Shown here: in pieces, positions 1 to 13,101 of the stretch
How positions within the stretch are numbered: position 1 is the stretch's first letter
How the letters are laid out: each line of letters starts with the position of its first letter
Origin: Sphagnum compactum
Lineage: Eukaryota; Bryophyta; Sphagnopsida; Sphagnales
NCBI GenBank assembly: GCA_965153455.1
Contig: OZ234500.1
Span: 11,470,001-11,534,000 of the forward strand
DNA length: 64,000 nt
Reading direction: 5' to 3'
The notes under the pieces: model-generated
Database searches by the model: none
What the model was told of the DNA's origin: nothing
The model's input: only the letters and a program-made list of their open reading frames with translations
Program-made: the position numbers and the translations under genes

Positions 1-3000
1 ATGGCATATAATGTGACAACCCTAAACCCTAAACTCATGTGCCTCATAAAAGACTCAGTACCTGAGTACTTGGCAACAGTGCCACATGCTGCAGCAAAGG
101 CTCGCCTGGCAGCTGCACTGTGCTCTGCTTGAACAGCTGGGAACAACACTTTGAGCAGGGTTGTGCTGTGGGGTCTCATCTCCACCCCAACATGTTGTGC
201 CAGCATGCTGATGAATTTTGCAACTCCTACTCTGCAACAATGCTCATACATTGTTCAAGTTAGAAGATTGTGATCCATCCGTCCTGAATAAATCCATCCA
301 TGCTGGAAGAAGTCATAGCATATCTTCCAATGTGTAAACAAGAACAGACTTTACATCATGAGGTAGCCTGAAATCAAAAGAATTTGGGGAAAGTGAAGTG
401 GTGCACAATTCATAGATCAACAGCTGGCTAATTCAACATCACCTGGTGTTCAAGCCCACGCCCGAGCGAATCAGCTGGACCAATCGAGGAATAAGTATCT
501 CGAGAGTTGGAATATCCACATGACGGATACACAGATCCAGAGTATCCCACATGGGTGAGTCCTTTGCCACAGCAATCCGTATATTCTCCAGCTTCTCAGT
601 ACTTATCCCTTCTCTCTCAGCATGAAGCTGCGCACAAAAACCCACCAAAAAAAAAGATAGTAAGAAGAGTATAATTCACATCTAAAAGATTGTAGAGAAA
701 AATGCAATCTACCTGCCATTACTCCCTACTGACTTCATTCGTCAGCCCTCAACAGTGGGGTTTAGGGTTAGGCACACAGCTTTTAATATTACACAGCTAG
801 AACAAAGCTTTGGGAATGCTGCGATGCCCTACAAATCAAACTGATTTCAAGCAGATAGAGAAGCACCTCAGCATAGTTCAGACGCTGGTCTTCCAAACTT
901 GACAAGCTTTCTAGCATGCACCCAACTAAATCAGGCATCTGTGGACGAACAGCATTTCCTGCACCCTGTCCCCACCAAACAACAGATCTCCAGAGTTTCC
1001 ATTAAACGACACTGAGTGATATCTCACATCCCAGCTTGTGGGTTCCAGTTCAAGAGAAATTTCCATAAATGTGCACAAAAGGTTTGTAGTGTGGAACCCA
1101 AACACAGTATTGAGCACAAGTTGCCCCTAACACTCTAAACCCTAAGACCAACACTGTGTCAACAAAGTGGCTACTGGCACCTTAAAACAGCAGCCTTACT
1201 ACTACTACTATCAGTAAAGAGACAAATTCACAAAATTCAAGAGTCAGAGAAGAGAGGAGTTAATGCGGTAGTACCTTCACGAGTTTCATGATGGTGTTGA
1301 TAGATAGATGGCGCACATCCGCCACAGTGCTAAGGATACCTTTGGTGAGAAGAAAGGGTAGAACAATCGCTAAGGTGGAACGTGCATCAGCCTCCGGAGT
1401 GAGTGTTGTGTCACTCAGGCGTAGACTGACAGAACTCACTGACTTGCTCAAACTGTCGCCTGCTAGCCGGACAGTCTCCTTTATGTCGTCGATGGCACGA
1501 AAAGCCATAATCCATAGCCTCTCAAGGTACTTCCCAACCTAGTAGCATCAAAACAAGCGAAGTTTGATGACTAGAGATTGTCAATAGATGCAGGCATGCA
1601 ATCTTGGAACACAGGTATGTACCCATGTTGGGCAGTTCTTGTTCTGGAAATCAGTCCCGGTTCTGGTTCTGGTTCCAGGTAACAGAGTCTGGAACCAGTG
1701 GTTAACTGCTGGTTAACCTCCAGTTAGACCCTGGTTCCAGACATTTCTTTCCCAAAAAAAGTTAGTTTCAAAAATTCCAGTTCTGGTTCCAGTTCCAGTT
1801 CCAGTTCCAGAACTGAGTCCAGTTTTTAGACACAGTTACAGTTCTGGTTCCAGAACCAGATCCAAAACCAGACCTGGTTCTGGTTTGGTTTTAGTAACTG
1901 AAACAGGAACCAGCGGTTCTAACCAACCAAACCGGGTAGCTGCCCAAAACTGGTACATACACATAGATTGGCTTAATAACTCAAAAAGTGCTCACAATTT
2001 GGAGAGTTCAATTGGGGGCAGTGGGTAAATACAGACCTCACTGAATCTGCGACCCTGCAAAAGGTCTGCAAGAGCCAGACATGCAGATTCCCGAGAACGC
2101 CAAAGCCTGGAACCTGCCTGCACTAAGAGATCCTCCATGATGTCGTCAAAGTACTCATCAACTGTCTTCTTAGGTTCTGCAACCAGTGATTTCCAAATGT
2201 GTCCCATCGCATCCTGTACAACACATCAACAAGACACTGGAACGTTTTGAAAGGTTGATGACACATTGGTGCTCTATAAGAACAGCCATACAGCAGATCA
2301 CTGCAGCAACTCCCAACCCATTCATTCAACTGGACCATAAAGATTGAAGAATAGCAGTAAGCAACATTAAAATGCTGGAGGTTCATCTCCACACAACTGA
2401 GAGTTGTATGGAAAAAAAGGACAATTTTTTTGGCAACCTACCTGAATCCGTTTGTTTGGGTCATACTGGTATCGAAAGAGCTTTGGAACAAGTGAGCGCA
2501 AGTGAGGCTTTAATGCATCCCCAGCCTGCTTTGCAATACGAGAAAACCCGAATGCTGCTCCACGGCGAGAGTTGAGAGACGTCTGATAATTCGCAAGGTC
2601 CATGAACTTGTAGATCAAGTCTGGCTGTCCCATCTCGTTTGCAATGTTGCATAACTCTTTGTATGTGCCAATACTACCTCCACCAGGAGTTTCTCCGATT
2701 GCGCCATCCTCAAATACTTCAGAATCCTCTGTCAACTGCAAGTAAAAAATGTCAAGCTGGTAGATGGGATTAAGATGGGTCAAGCTGGTTAAATGGAAAT
2801 GTATGGTAAGTGGACACAGTAATCCATGCAACCCGTCAGTGACAGCACATGAAACCACAATGGTAAGTTACAATTCCGTTCAGTTCTGGCACTGGTCCCT
2901 CCCATATAACCAGAAGACAAGATAGTGTAAACAGATTGCAAGGTGGAAAAGACATCTATGAACAACTGATCAGTGACAGCAGAGGCAACAACAACAGTAA

Positions 3001-6000
3001 GTTCAGTTCCTGCACCCTAAACCCTAAACCCTCGCACCCTTTACCAGAAGATAATATTTCAGTGATGCATTTAGGAACAAAGACTTCCAAAGGCCCTACC
3101 TTGACTGCCCGTTTCTTTTTAGCAGTTCCTGTAAGGTTTCCAACAAGTGCCATGACCAGTTCGTCCTTTGTAGCTGCATCTCCAAGCTCATATACAATAC
3201 TCATTCCTCGAGATGCCATCTCCTGTGTCAATTCATTCTGTTCTCCAAGTAGATGAGAAAATGCCTCCTGCAAAATACCCAAAACCTTCCCAGTTTAGAA
3301 ACAGCAAAAGCTAGTAAGGTCATTACTACCTCCTAAGAACTTAAAGATCAAACCACAGGGCCCCTCACTCAGTAAGGTGCAGGACAAGAAGCTGAGCTCA
3401 TGCACACATACAATCAGAAGCCTAAACCCTATACCATAAACCCTAAACCCTAAACCCAGGAGGAAATGCCCTGCCTGCCCATCAGGGCCTTATCCCAATG
3501 CAACCCATGAGCTACATCTCAGAAGAGAATGATACACAGGTTGCGCTGTTAATGGCTATGCATATCTAGAATCTGCAATCAACATCTCTGTGACAATCAA
3601 GTATGTGCTGTCTTCTCTATGAGATTTTCTCCCATGTCTCTCTATGGGAGATACAAGGGAGGGGCCTCTGACCTGAATCTGGGGAAGCATTTGCTGTACT
3701 CGGGTTTGGCGCCCACAATAGCTGACGATCGACAAGAGCCACACTGAGCCTGCGCACCTTTCCTCTTTCCTACTACTGAAGAGGAGCTCATCAAAAAGCT
3801 TCCTGATTATTTTTTCCCTTGCCAGATCACACTGACTGTCATCACTGCTGTTCCCTGCATCTGACATCTCCACGTCTCCCCCGGAGGCAGGTCCATCCCC
3901 TGTCAAGAAGTTTGATGAGGCAGAAAGGGAGACATAGGCGGACTTGAGAATTTTGTCTGCTGTGATTGAGACTCCACCCCAGATGAAAGCAAGCGCTTCA
4001 CCAATCGAGAAAAGAACATCTTCAGCCTGCATGCACGTATGATGTCATCCCACCCTAATAGTCATTCTCAAGTATTCAAGCTCTCCTACCCAGAACCATT
4101 GGTTATTCTTTGAGATAAGACTGCAAATACATAACTACTGAGTTCAAAGGCAGAGGCAAACCTTGGACCGGCTCAAAGTGAAGAGTGCAGTGAGGGCAGC
4201 TTCAGAAAGCTCTGTATTCCTGTTACCAAAACAAAGGTGCCCAAATGCAAGCACAGCTTTCTGCACAAGCTTCACCTCCTTGCTGGCAAGTAATGATGCC
4301 AGGCGTTTGACTACCAATGCCATTGATAACCCCTCTCCCTGCTTTCCTGCCTCAGGAGTTTCCTCTTTTGAGTTCTCAAGCTGAGGCACACTAACAGACG
4401 GTGCAACAACTGGGGCCTCCTTCCCAGTTAGTCCATCTTTGCTGCTGCCTGTCACCGCTGTTGCCACTGTAGTAGAATTTGATTTCTCAGCAGTCAAGGC
4501 CAAAACAGATGTCAAGTCCCCAGCTGGCAAGGGAAGGGGTACACGCAGACCTGCATGACCTATTGCCTCAGCAGCTGAGCCTGCAAGAGTTGTGTTTGCA
4601 GAATTCATCTCTTCAAACAATGCTGCTATTGCAGTCAACAACAGATGCTCTGGCACCTGTAAATTCAACACCAAAACTCTCACCTACTAAGAATGTGCAA
4701 ATCACAGCTCAAGTTAAGAACAACAGGAACACTACCCACTCAGAGAAACTACAATGAAATAAATGTGTGGGAGCATTTCACTCTGTTCCAAGCATTGACT
4801 GTTGCCTGTGTTGTTCTCATACTGATTATGCCTAAACCCTAAACCCTGACTTATCCCCAGCACTGCTAGAACTACTAACAGGGTTTGGACCTGTCATCTG
4901 CCTCCTTCCATCACTTTCCAATAAGAACAAACCAACTAAAACCCATTCTTCACAGACAAATTCTGATACCAGTGGTGGTGAAGCACAGGCTGTATACTTG
5001 TCATTAGTGAATGAAGAGAAAGAGACTGAGACATGGGTGGTGTGACGAAAACAAACCCGTGATTTGCTGATCATGCATTCGGCTAGAACATAACCGGTTG
5101 CACAGACTGCCCCATGTAAATCCTCAAACCTGTTATCACAGCAACCACTACAACACTTGAGTCTCCCAATTTGCATACAGAAGACTACATGTAGAAAGGA
5201 CTTCTGCACTCCTATATATATCCTGAGCATACCGGCCTTTTTGGGAAGCACTAAAAGTTGACAGCAATTCCTCTAGTAGAGTTGCAGCTTGGAGAGGTGA
5301 TAGTGCTGCTGTTACAATGCCAAGCAAGCGAGCCATAGCCTCACGAGTGGTTGCATCAATATGTCCTATGAATTGTTTGAGCCATGGCAATCGGTTACAA
5401 TACGCCCGTGAAAATTTCTGCTTGCCCCCACCAAAAAGACCCCACATCATCATCATCATCATCATCAATGGATCAGTCATGAGTTTTCTTCCTACAATTT
5501 CAGAAGCCCTGCCTTCCTTCAATGTGGCTAAGCTCCACAAGCATACTCCTTTTTTGTGCTACTAGTGCTACAGTTTCCATCCTTGAGGGCAAGACAAGAA
5601 GAAGACAGTCTCAAACAAGTCTCTTTTTCCTGAACAAGCACAATAAAGTGCACTACTACTAACCTCAGGATTAGCAGCAGCGAGAACAAGTAAACCTGTG
5701 CTAGCCAATGCTTGCAACTCGGATGAGCCGTCAAATGCCATCGCATGTTCCAGTAATGACTGAAATGCATCAATGGGAGCAACACCTCTCAAGGAAGCTG
5801 TCACATGCAATTCAATGAGTGACAAAGTTGTTTCAAAGTTGAAGAAAAAATCAGTTAGCAAAATAAGGACTTGTACATAGACAACAACCACCTATCAGAA
5901 CAGAAAACACTGGAGAATTTATACATACGCTCAAACTCTTTGATCTCCTCAGATGTGCTCAATGTGTCATTGTCTCTGACAGTGGCAGTGTTTTGCTCGC

Positions 6001-9000
6001 TCTTATAGCACTGTTGAAGAAACTTAATCATCGCCATATACGCTTTTGGAGGGAACAACATCACTCGCTCTCCCAAGAGTGCTGGGGCCAAAACTCCAGG
6101 CTGCCGTTCACAAACGTATCCCATCATGGATTCTAGAGATGGGTATGCTTGTTTAGGATCAGAGACTTGGTTCTCATTTGTCGAAACAGTAAGACCTTGT
6201 TGGGCCATCTCCCTGTCATGGGCGACCATCATCATAAAGAGATTCACCAAACCACAGTGTAGGTGCCAATAGGCAAGTAAACTCAAAAGAAATGATTTCA
6301 GTTTTGGGTCACCCGGAACCCTTGTCAAGACATCTGTTTAGGGTTTAGGGTTTAAAGTCTTTACCAAGCTATGGTGACAACCCACGAAAAACAAAATACC
6401 CCGACAAAGCTGAAAGGGGCGCAACCTCTCTGGCGATCCGATAATAGGGAGTGAGAAGCAGATGAAATCTAAATAATAAGCTTACTGAAGAATATGGACA
6501 AACCTAATGTCGAGCTTTGAGTCTGCTGCACCAAGCATGCACAAGTAGCGGCTAGGGGCATGAGAAGACGGGTACAAGTGCGTGGCCCACAAAATGCTAC
6601 AGAACCTTGACTCTGCTTCCACCTTCACACCACACAGAAAATGCACGATGCTTAACAATTATGCTATTCATCTCACATTCCCCCAGTTTCCTATACGTTG
6701 AACAAACAAACCCATCCAAAAGTTCCTGGAGGTGCTCAGTCCTTTAAAGAATATACTAACACAGGAGAAAAACAAGATAAAAAGCAGATTATAAAACTGG
6801 GTGATCTGATCCCTCTAGCATTGAGAAAAAGGAAAGAAAGACACACTGCTGCAGCGTTTTCCAGAAGAAGCGCCTCCACCTCCTTTGCCACAGCAGCACT
6901 GCAGCCCTAGTTTGAGACCACAGAATGATGGCATTAGTCTCCAGTCTGGACACTGAAGTGAAAAATGGACATACTTTAAAAAGTAAAAAGAGATTACAAA
7001 ATCTAACAGACAAAAAATTCATTTAATGCAGATTTGTGAACACCTTGTATGCAGCAGCGAGCGAGGAGAGAGCCTCCTGGACTGTTGGCTTCACAGAATC
7101 AGACTCAGTTCGTATTGCCCCAAACATCCGAACTGCCATATCTGTGCTACCACTGACAAAACATTCCCACAGCAGCAATACATGAAATATGAGGAGTCTG
7201 AACTTGAAGATGTAGTAAGGAACTCTTCCTTTCCCCTGCATCTTTCAGCTCCTCTACCACTAATGAAACCTGAATAGAAACTGTAAAAAACCACCTCACA
7301 TAAAGGTTAAAGAGATTTTTCAAAACACCTGAAAAGGTGTGGCGCCCGTTGTGCTAGTTGCCCAATGGCTTGGTATGTAAATGCTCTGACTTGCCTCGAT
7401 GAGGCATCTGCATTATTACAATATTTGAGTCAGCATATACTTGTCACAACAGTCAGAATAGCAACAACGGTAATCCACAGAACAAGCCCTCTTTTCTCCA
7501 GTAGAGGACATTGTAGTGTTCTTTACTAAAGCAACATGTGTCTATCTGACCATCAGCATTATCTGCTGTGATAATTACTATGGACCATCTTCCTCACATT
7601 GGGGCCCTCAAAGTAAAAGCAAAACCAGCCAAGAAGAGGTAGAGCATCATTTCCACATCCTGGACTCTACCAATCTTGGTGTTCCGGTTTTGTAAAAATT
7701 GAGGGCTTGTTCTGCAAGTTAAAGGAATCAAACTTTGACAAATGACACAATGGGCAGCGAAAATGCACATGGTGGTAAGCTTGAGGAAATCACCAGGATC
7801 ATTGACGTCCGACCCATCAAGCAGTTTGATCAAGCTAGCAAGAATGATTGGAGCCATTGGTTTCAGTTGCTCATCTGATGCCTGCAAAGCAAATGGGGAG
7901 CCCTCCACCCTTCTCATGAGTGAAGGAATGATGCAAGCATGATGCAGCCCTAAAACAAAAGCTACAAGCCCTGAGTCCCAAAGTGCTCGTCCTCTCCATC
8001 CTAGAATGGCTTCAATCGCCCCTTCAAACAAGCCCTAAGGGTCAAGAGCAGAACTTGGGGACTCACATCAGGGAATGCCAAGCAACAGATTATTTCCTCC
8101 AATTCAAACCAAAAAAAGATGCCAATCACACACCAGACTGAGAAATTGACAAACATGTGACATACCCCCAAGATTGCCAGAAGAACAAACTCTCCTAAGA
8201 GGGCTATGAAATAGGTAAACATACATGTTTGAAAATCCAGACTGCAAACTCCATCCCTGCTTGCTTCAACCTCACTGTCGTTCCAGCTCCTGTAGCCCAA
8301 CCATGCATATGCTTGTACTGGGTTTTAGGTTACTCCCATTTCTAAACAATAAATTACCAACTGTGGGGGGCATAAAAAGCTGATTTTTGAATGCAAGTAA
8401 AGAAAGACATTGTCCGATACTGCATCATCAGCATTCACTGAAACAGATGACACTCAACAGGGTATTTATAACACAAATTGAGAAAGAATTTGGTTGTACA
8501 ACAACAACAATTTTGTTGCATTTAATTGCCAACTGCTTACCATAAATGCAATCAAAGACACACTGGAGAGTGGAGGGAAATGCATTAGCAGCTGCTACAG
8601 AGTGTAAAAAGATTGCCATCAGCCGTGTCTTCAGAGTTGGTCCAGCTGGTGCAACTCTTCCCTGTGCTGTCCCTCCAGGACTAGTAGTGCCTGGAAAAAA
8701 CACCAGAGTGGAGGCAGCAGTCAACCTCCCAGACTACTATTTCCCTGCATTCTGCCCACCTACCACAATCTTCCAAATACAAAACACAAAGCACAACATT
8801 TTTATTGTAAAACCCACTGCACAAATGAGAAAGCAAGCAAGAAACCAAACATTGTCTGGCAATTTATGTGAAGTGGATTTTTCACCTTGATAAATTGCAA
8901 AAAGACGCTTAATCAACATCATATCCTCCAAGTTGGCTCCATTGGCCTTTCGTTTCAACAACTCATCACCTCTCTTTGACACACGTTCATTGCTACAAAT

Positions 9001-11557
9001 TTGCAACAGGCTCAGTACCTGCATTAGGGTAGGGTGTGCTAACAGATTGTACATGTCCAAGCTCATTTCCAATGAAACTAATAGCAATTCATGTATCATA
9101 AGATGGAGAGCAGGCAGCTGGTGTGGGTGGGTATTTACTTGTCTGCAGAGGCGACCAGAAAGAGTGGGTAGACAAGGTCAGCTGCCAACTCCAATTCTGC
9201 TAGCACATTTAGAATACCCAACTGCCGCGCATCCAACAACAATCCACTTCGGTATGATTTTTACAAGTCTACTCCATGGTGAAAGTGTTACAAAAGAGAA
9301 AGTCTCAATTGATGAATCAATTCCTGGGGTTTAGGGTTTAGAACCCCAAACCCTAAACCAACTCTGGATAACCTACTCAATAACCTACATCCTGAGCAGA
9401 GATTAAAAAAGGAGTAATTCTACCATCACTTCCAGTAGAATAAAGTGGCACAACAGCAAAAATTTCATACTTGAGCATTAGCCATTGTGGTGGCTGATCG
9501 AAGACAATCAGGCAGACTTGTAAACAGAGAATTCTAAGGTGAAGACAAGGTGATGAAGATCAAACATGTGGAGGTTAAGCAAAATTTTACCTTGCATGTA
9601 GCTAGTGCATCACCTTTCAGAGCTTTTTTTCCTGTCACCCTTGTAACCTGCTCAAGGGAGAGTCCAGCTGGTGGAGCCATAGCACTGCACCACCACAAAA
9701 CCCCATGACCCACAACACAGAAGGAAAATCCATTAGATGCTCCAAACATACAAGAAACAAATTCCCTTCCATCTAATGGGTCCCGATAGTACAGCAACAA
9801 CAAAAGAGCTCTAGATCAGATACATACCCCTGTGGCAGTGTGGTGCTCGGAGTTTGGTACAGAAGTGTTTGAAGGCAGAACTCAACAAACAATGCACAAT
9901 CACTTGGTGAGTGGACAAACGAGTACAAGCTTGCTGGAAAGTTGGCATGATGAGATGTTGCAAACTTTTCCATTCCCTAAAGCACCAACACCACCCCAGA
10001 CATATAACAACATAGCAGTGTTACACAAAGGAATGTTGGCATCTCCCATCACAACATTGTAAGCATCAGACCAGAGAACAATTTTTGCAATTTACACATC
10101 TAGTCCAAATGCTGCAGAATCTGGAGAAGGACCACCAAAAGATGTGATAGAAAACATACACATAGTACAACTCTGTCTCTTACACAATACAGACTTTTGC
10201 AAACAAAGAAGTGTTTTTGGTGGGATTCTTCACCTTGACTGCCATTCGTAGCACCATATCCTGATGTTGTGCTGGCAGGGTTGAAACACCCAACATTAAA
10301 CTTGGCACCAATTCAGACTTTTCCTGCTCCCCAATACTAATATAAGTCCTCATTTTCTGCCACCAGGTTAAGGCTGCTGCCTAAGCTGATTCTTGAAGCA
10401 CACACTTGTCATAAAACTAGCACCATCTAGGAGAGCATTGTCATTCAGAAGTGTCCCAATCTCACTTGAATGCTCTCTCGGACACAATCATCATCACATC
10501 AATGCAGCAATGTCCATATACCCGACAAACACATCACAAAAAGAAAATTCACAAACTAACTCCATCCCAAATGCTTACCTCTACAGTGGAACGCTCAAAG
10601 GCCATCTCGATATAGACAATTGAAAAGTTTCTGACCATTGGAACTGCATCTGGCGATTGATACAGCTTAAGCAGATCTATCAAGGGCAACTTAATGGAGA
10701 CTTGATCCTTCACGCGTTTGTTGATGTGGGTCAGTATCTCCATCACCTGCCGTAGTAGCAACACCACCACCCCAAACCCTCCTCCTCCCATGAATGATAA
10801 AACAATTGGTGTGTATCTCCCATCACCCACCAATTCGGAGGAATCATCAGGCTACTCGATACTCTTCTTGGTGCAGAGAAAAATCAAATTACATGTCAAA
10901 ACTATCACTACTACATGCCACCAAGCATTCACTACATGCCAAGCATTTGATGCTTTTGCAAAAATGCCTGAATGGGGAAAGGAAACCCTAATTTCCAGAT
11001 CGATACCATCACAGAAAAAATTCTTCACCCCAAAGACCATGCCTCATTGGTACCAACATTGCAAATTGCACACCCTAATTTCCAGATGGTACCAAAATAG
11101 CAAAATTGCTTTGCCCCTAAGACTATTCCAGTTGATACCAACATTGGAAATTGAAAACCCTAATTTCCAGATGATACCAACATAGCAAACCCACTTCACT
11201 CATTGAAGCTTTGTTTTGAGATCTTGTGCAATACTCATAACACAGAGAGAGTGTGCCAGACAGACAGCATCCTAGACAGAAATACACTGTCAAGGTCAAA
11301 GGACGATTTGAAGATTCAGGGTACTGCAGATGCTAAACCACAAAATTGCACTCCAGCAAATACTTAGTTTGTTTTACCTTCAGCCTAGTGGGGTGATGAG
11401 ATGAACCCAGTCGTGAGATAGCAAGCGGCAAAAGCTTGGACAATACTTTCTCTAGCTGAGTATCTTGCGTGAGTGCTAATCTCGTCAACATCCGATCAAG
11501 AACCGCCTCTTCTCCTGGTCCATCACTTGCAGTTGTTGTGGAACTTGCTTCCGCCAT
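1..11557 (-). CDS. ECM29: Proteasome adaptor and scaffold protein ECM29 (3' end beyond window)
   Basis: ECM29 is a long HEAT-repeat protein that binds the 26S proteasome, tethers core to regulatory particle and links it to other cell parts. I assembled 28 exons: 11378-11557, 10579-10746, 10234-10323, 9828-9976, 9591-9684, 9139-9221, 8886-8992, 8541-8690, 8225-8289, 8067-8096, 7794-8034, 7329-7407, 7044-7152, 6847-6906, 6504-6622, 5929-6212, 5664-5797, 5233-5417, 5057-5129, 4162-4656, 3673-4026, 3100-3267, 2442-2735, 2037-2213, 1275-1538, 867-965, 443-627, 62-231. The frame stays open for 4606 nt (1535 codons), and each junction restores family-like sequence such as RVTGKKALKGDALATCK/LGILNVL, SRLWRSRESACLALADL and LIRSGVGLNTR/VGVAKF. 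The last exon ends in phase 1, so roughly the final 300 residues expected from plant ECM29 lie to the left. I start at 11557 (MAEASS); an in-frame upstream ATG at 11680 is less likely. Least certain are the 30-nt exon at 8067-8096 and the C|CT junction 5929/5797. Confidence 0.94.
1633..1945. repeat. GGTTCCAG-type simple repeat in an ECM29 intron
   Basis: The intron between exons 1275-1538 and 2037-2213 carries about 300 bp of degenerate short units built on GGTTCTGG, GGTTCCAG and CCAGTTCC. Similar CGGTTC/GGTTCT-rich blocks occur at 31850-32200, 53415-53830 and 57100-57260. No coding potential is apparent. Confidence 0.75.
5442..5467. repeat. (ATC)n microsatellite in an ECM29 intron
   Basis: A run of about eight ATC/CAT triplets lies just upstream (gene sense) of the acceptor of exon 5233-5417. 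Read through, it gives a run of methionines in the minus frame, but the exon boundary at 5417 excludes it. Confidence 0.8.
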
Positions 11558-13101
11558 CTTCTTTTTCTTCTCACCCCCCCAACCCTCCCTCTCTTTCTTT
11601 CTCTTCAAATCCACACTTACCAGCTCGCCCTCCTCCCTCTTCCAACCAACAACAACTCCCACAATTCCCACCGTTTCCAAAAACCCACAAACAAATTGCT
11701 CACACTGAGGTCAGCCACAAATTCCTGTTCGTAGTTAGGTGTATCCCCGACCAAGAACAACCCAATTGTTGTTCTATTGCTTCTTCCTTCTTCTTTCTTC
11801 TTTCTTCTCTCTCAAGAAATCGTAATTTAGGGCTGGGAGGTTTTTCTTCTTCCTCCTCCTTTATTATTTCTTCTCTCTCAAGAAGTCGTGATTTAGGGTT
11901 TGGAGCTTTTTTCTTCTTCCTTCTTCTTTCTTCCCTCCCAAGAAGTCATGATTTTGAATTTGGAGCTTTTTCTTGTTCCTTCTTTCTTTTCTCTCAAGAA
12001 AGGTCATAATTTAGGGTTTGGAGCTTATTCTTCTTCACCCTTCCTTCTTCCCTCTGTCTTCTCTCTAGGTCGTGTTTTAGGATTTAGAGCTTGACCCCAA
12101 ACAACTGGTTGCAGGGACTCATGGCTTATTTGTGTTACTCCACCAACCAACCCCTTCTTGCAATTTCTTTCTCTCCAAATTGCAACAAGCTCTTCTTCTT
12201 CAAACATTGAGTGTCCTCTTTAGGAATCATTTTGTTTTTTCTTCTGCAGCAGCAAGCTTTAAAACCTTTTTTTGCAAGAGTTTGCAAAGAGTTTTTGCAA
12301 GGCCAAAAAACACACACCAAGTCTACTCACCAATTCCAACATCCCATTGTTATGCAAAAATGAATGCAGCAAAACACAAGGAAAGATTTGAAAATCAGAA
12401 CTCAAATGACTTGTCCAACAGTTTTACAAAACCATGATGATATAAACAGACAATCTTCTCTCCTGATTTACAAAAACATCATTTCAACCAGACACAAAGA
12501 ATAGAAAGGGGTAGGGGAGGGGGGTCTTGCATTGCAATCTTTGCAACACGGTGTGCATCCCAGGAGGTTCATCAAATCCTTACAATGTTATTGCAACAAT
12601 GAAATGAACCCATGAGAAATTTGTATAACCAATCAATTGTTTTCATGCCTCTGCTGCATCTCCTGCACCTACTTTTCCATTCCCCTCAAAAGCTAGTATA
12701 TCTCATCCTCGATGCTTGGGAGTAAAGACTTGAAGAAGAAGATGTCCTTTAGCCGGCTGTCACTGAGACAAAAACATCCTCAGCCAAGTTCCTCACCCTA
12801 CACACCAAGAAGATCATATATATCCAGATATAGTTGAGGAGTAGCACACTTGAGCAACAACTCTCAAATGCAAGGCAAGCAGAAGGAATCCATGAACAGA
12901 GAATTTTCTTCAAGATACTAGGTAGTTTGCTAGCTGTATCAGACTCCTATTATGTGCTACTACTGCTAAGAGTTCTGATTCATCTTTGGGCAAATTCTAG
13001 AAAGTGAACCTGTCAGCAATAGCAGCCTGCCAGACAGACACCATGCTGAAGATGCAGTACTACAAAATTTTGCTCACCAGGCCATGCAGTGTCTCCTATA
13101 G
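11558..13101. other. ECM29 leader and promoter region and GT14 3' flank; no gene seen
   Basis: This interval lies between the ECM29 start and the stop codon of the minus-strand GT14 gene. It should contain the ECM29 promoter and 5' leader (pyrimidine-rich on the plus strand around 11560-11720) and the GT14 3' untranslated region near 13000-13100. Open frames here are serine/phenylalanine-rich products of CTT-rich DNA and look non-coding. Confidence 0.6.
11790..12095. repeat. Minisatellite, about 60 bp x 5, upstream of ECM29
   Basis: Five degenerate units each contain a core like CTCTCAAGAAGTCGTGATTT followed by AGGGTTTGGAGC and a CTT-rich spacer. Units start near 11806, 11873, 11933, 11990 and 12060. 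The array lies 0.25-0.55 kb upstream of the ECM29 start codon, so it could affect expression; that is untested inference. Confidence 0.75.

Noticed and set aside
5418-5540. Extension of an ECM29 exon with a poly-methionine run
   Set aside because: The ATC repeat is intronic; acceptor 5417 restores NPE/KFSRAYCNRLPWLKQ.
9482-9537. Possible ECM29 exon reading NSLFTSLPDCLRSATTMANAQ
   Set aside because: Direct joining of 9591 to 9221 gives the expected GDALATCK/LGILNVL sequence in phase 0; including this piece breaks the family alignment.
11473-12009. 178-codon plus-strand frame rich in Ser, Phe and Pro
   Set aside because: It is the translation of CTT-rich leader DNA and the 60-bp minisatellite opposite the ECM29 start; it has no protein-family features.
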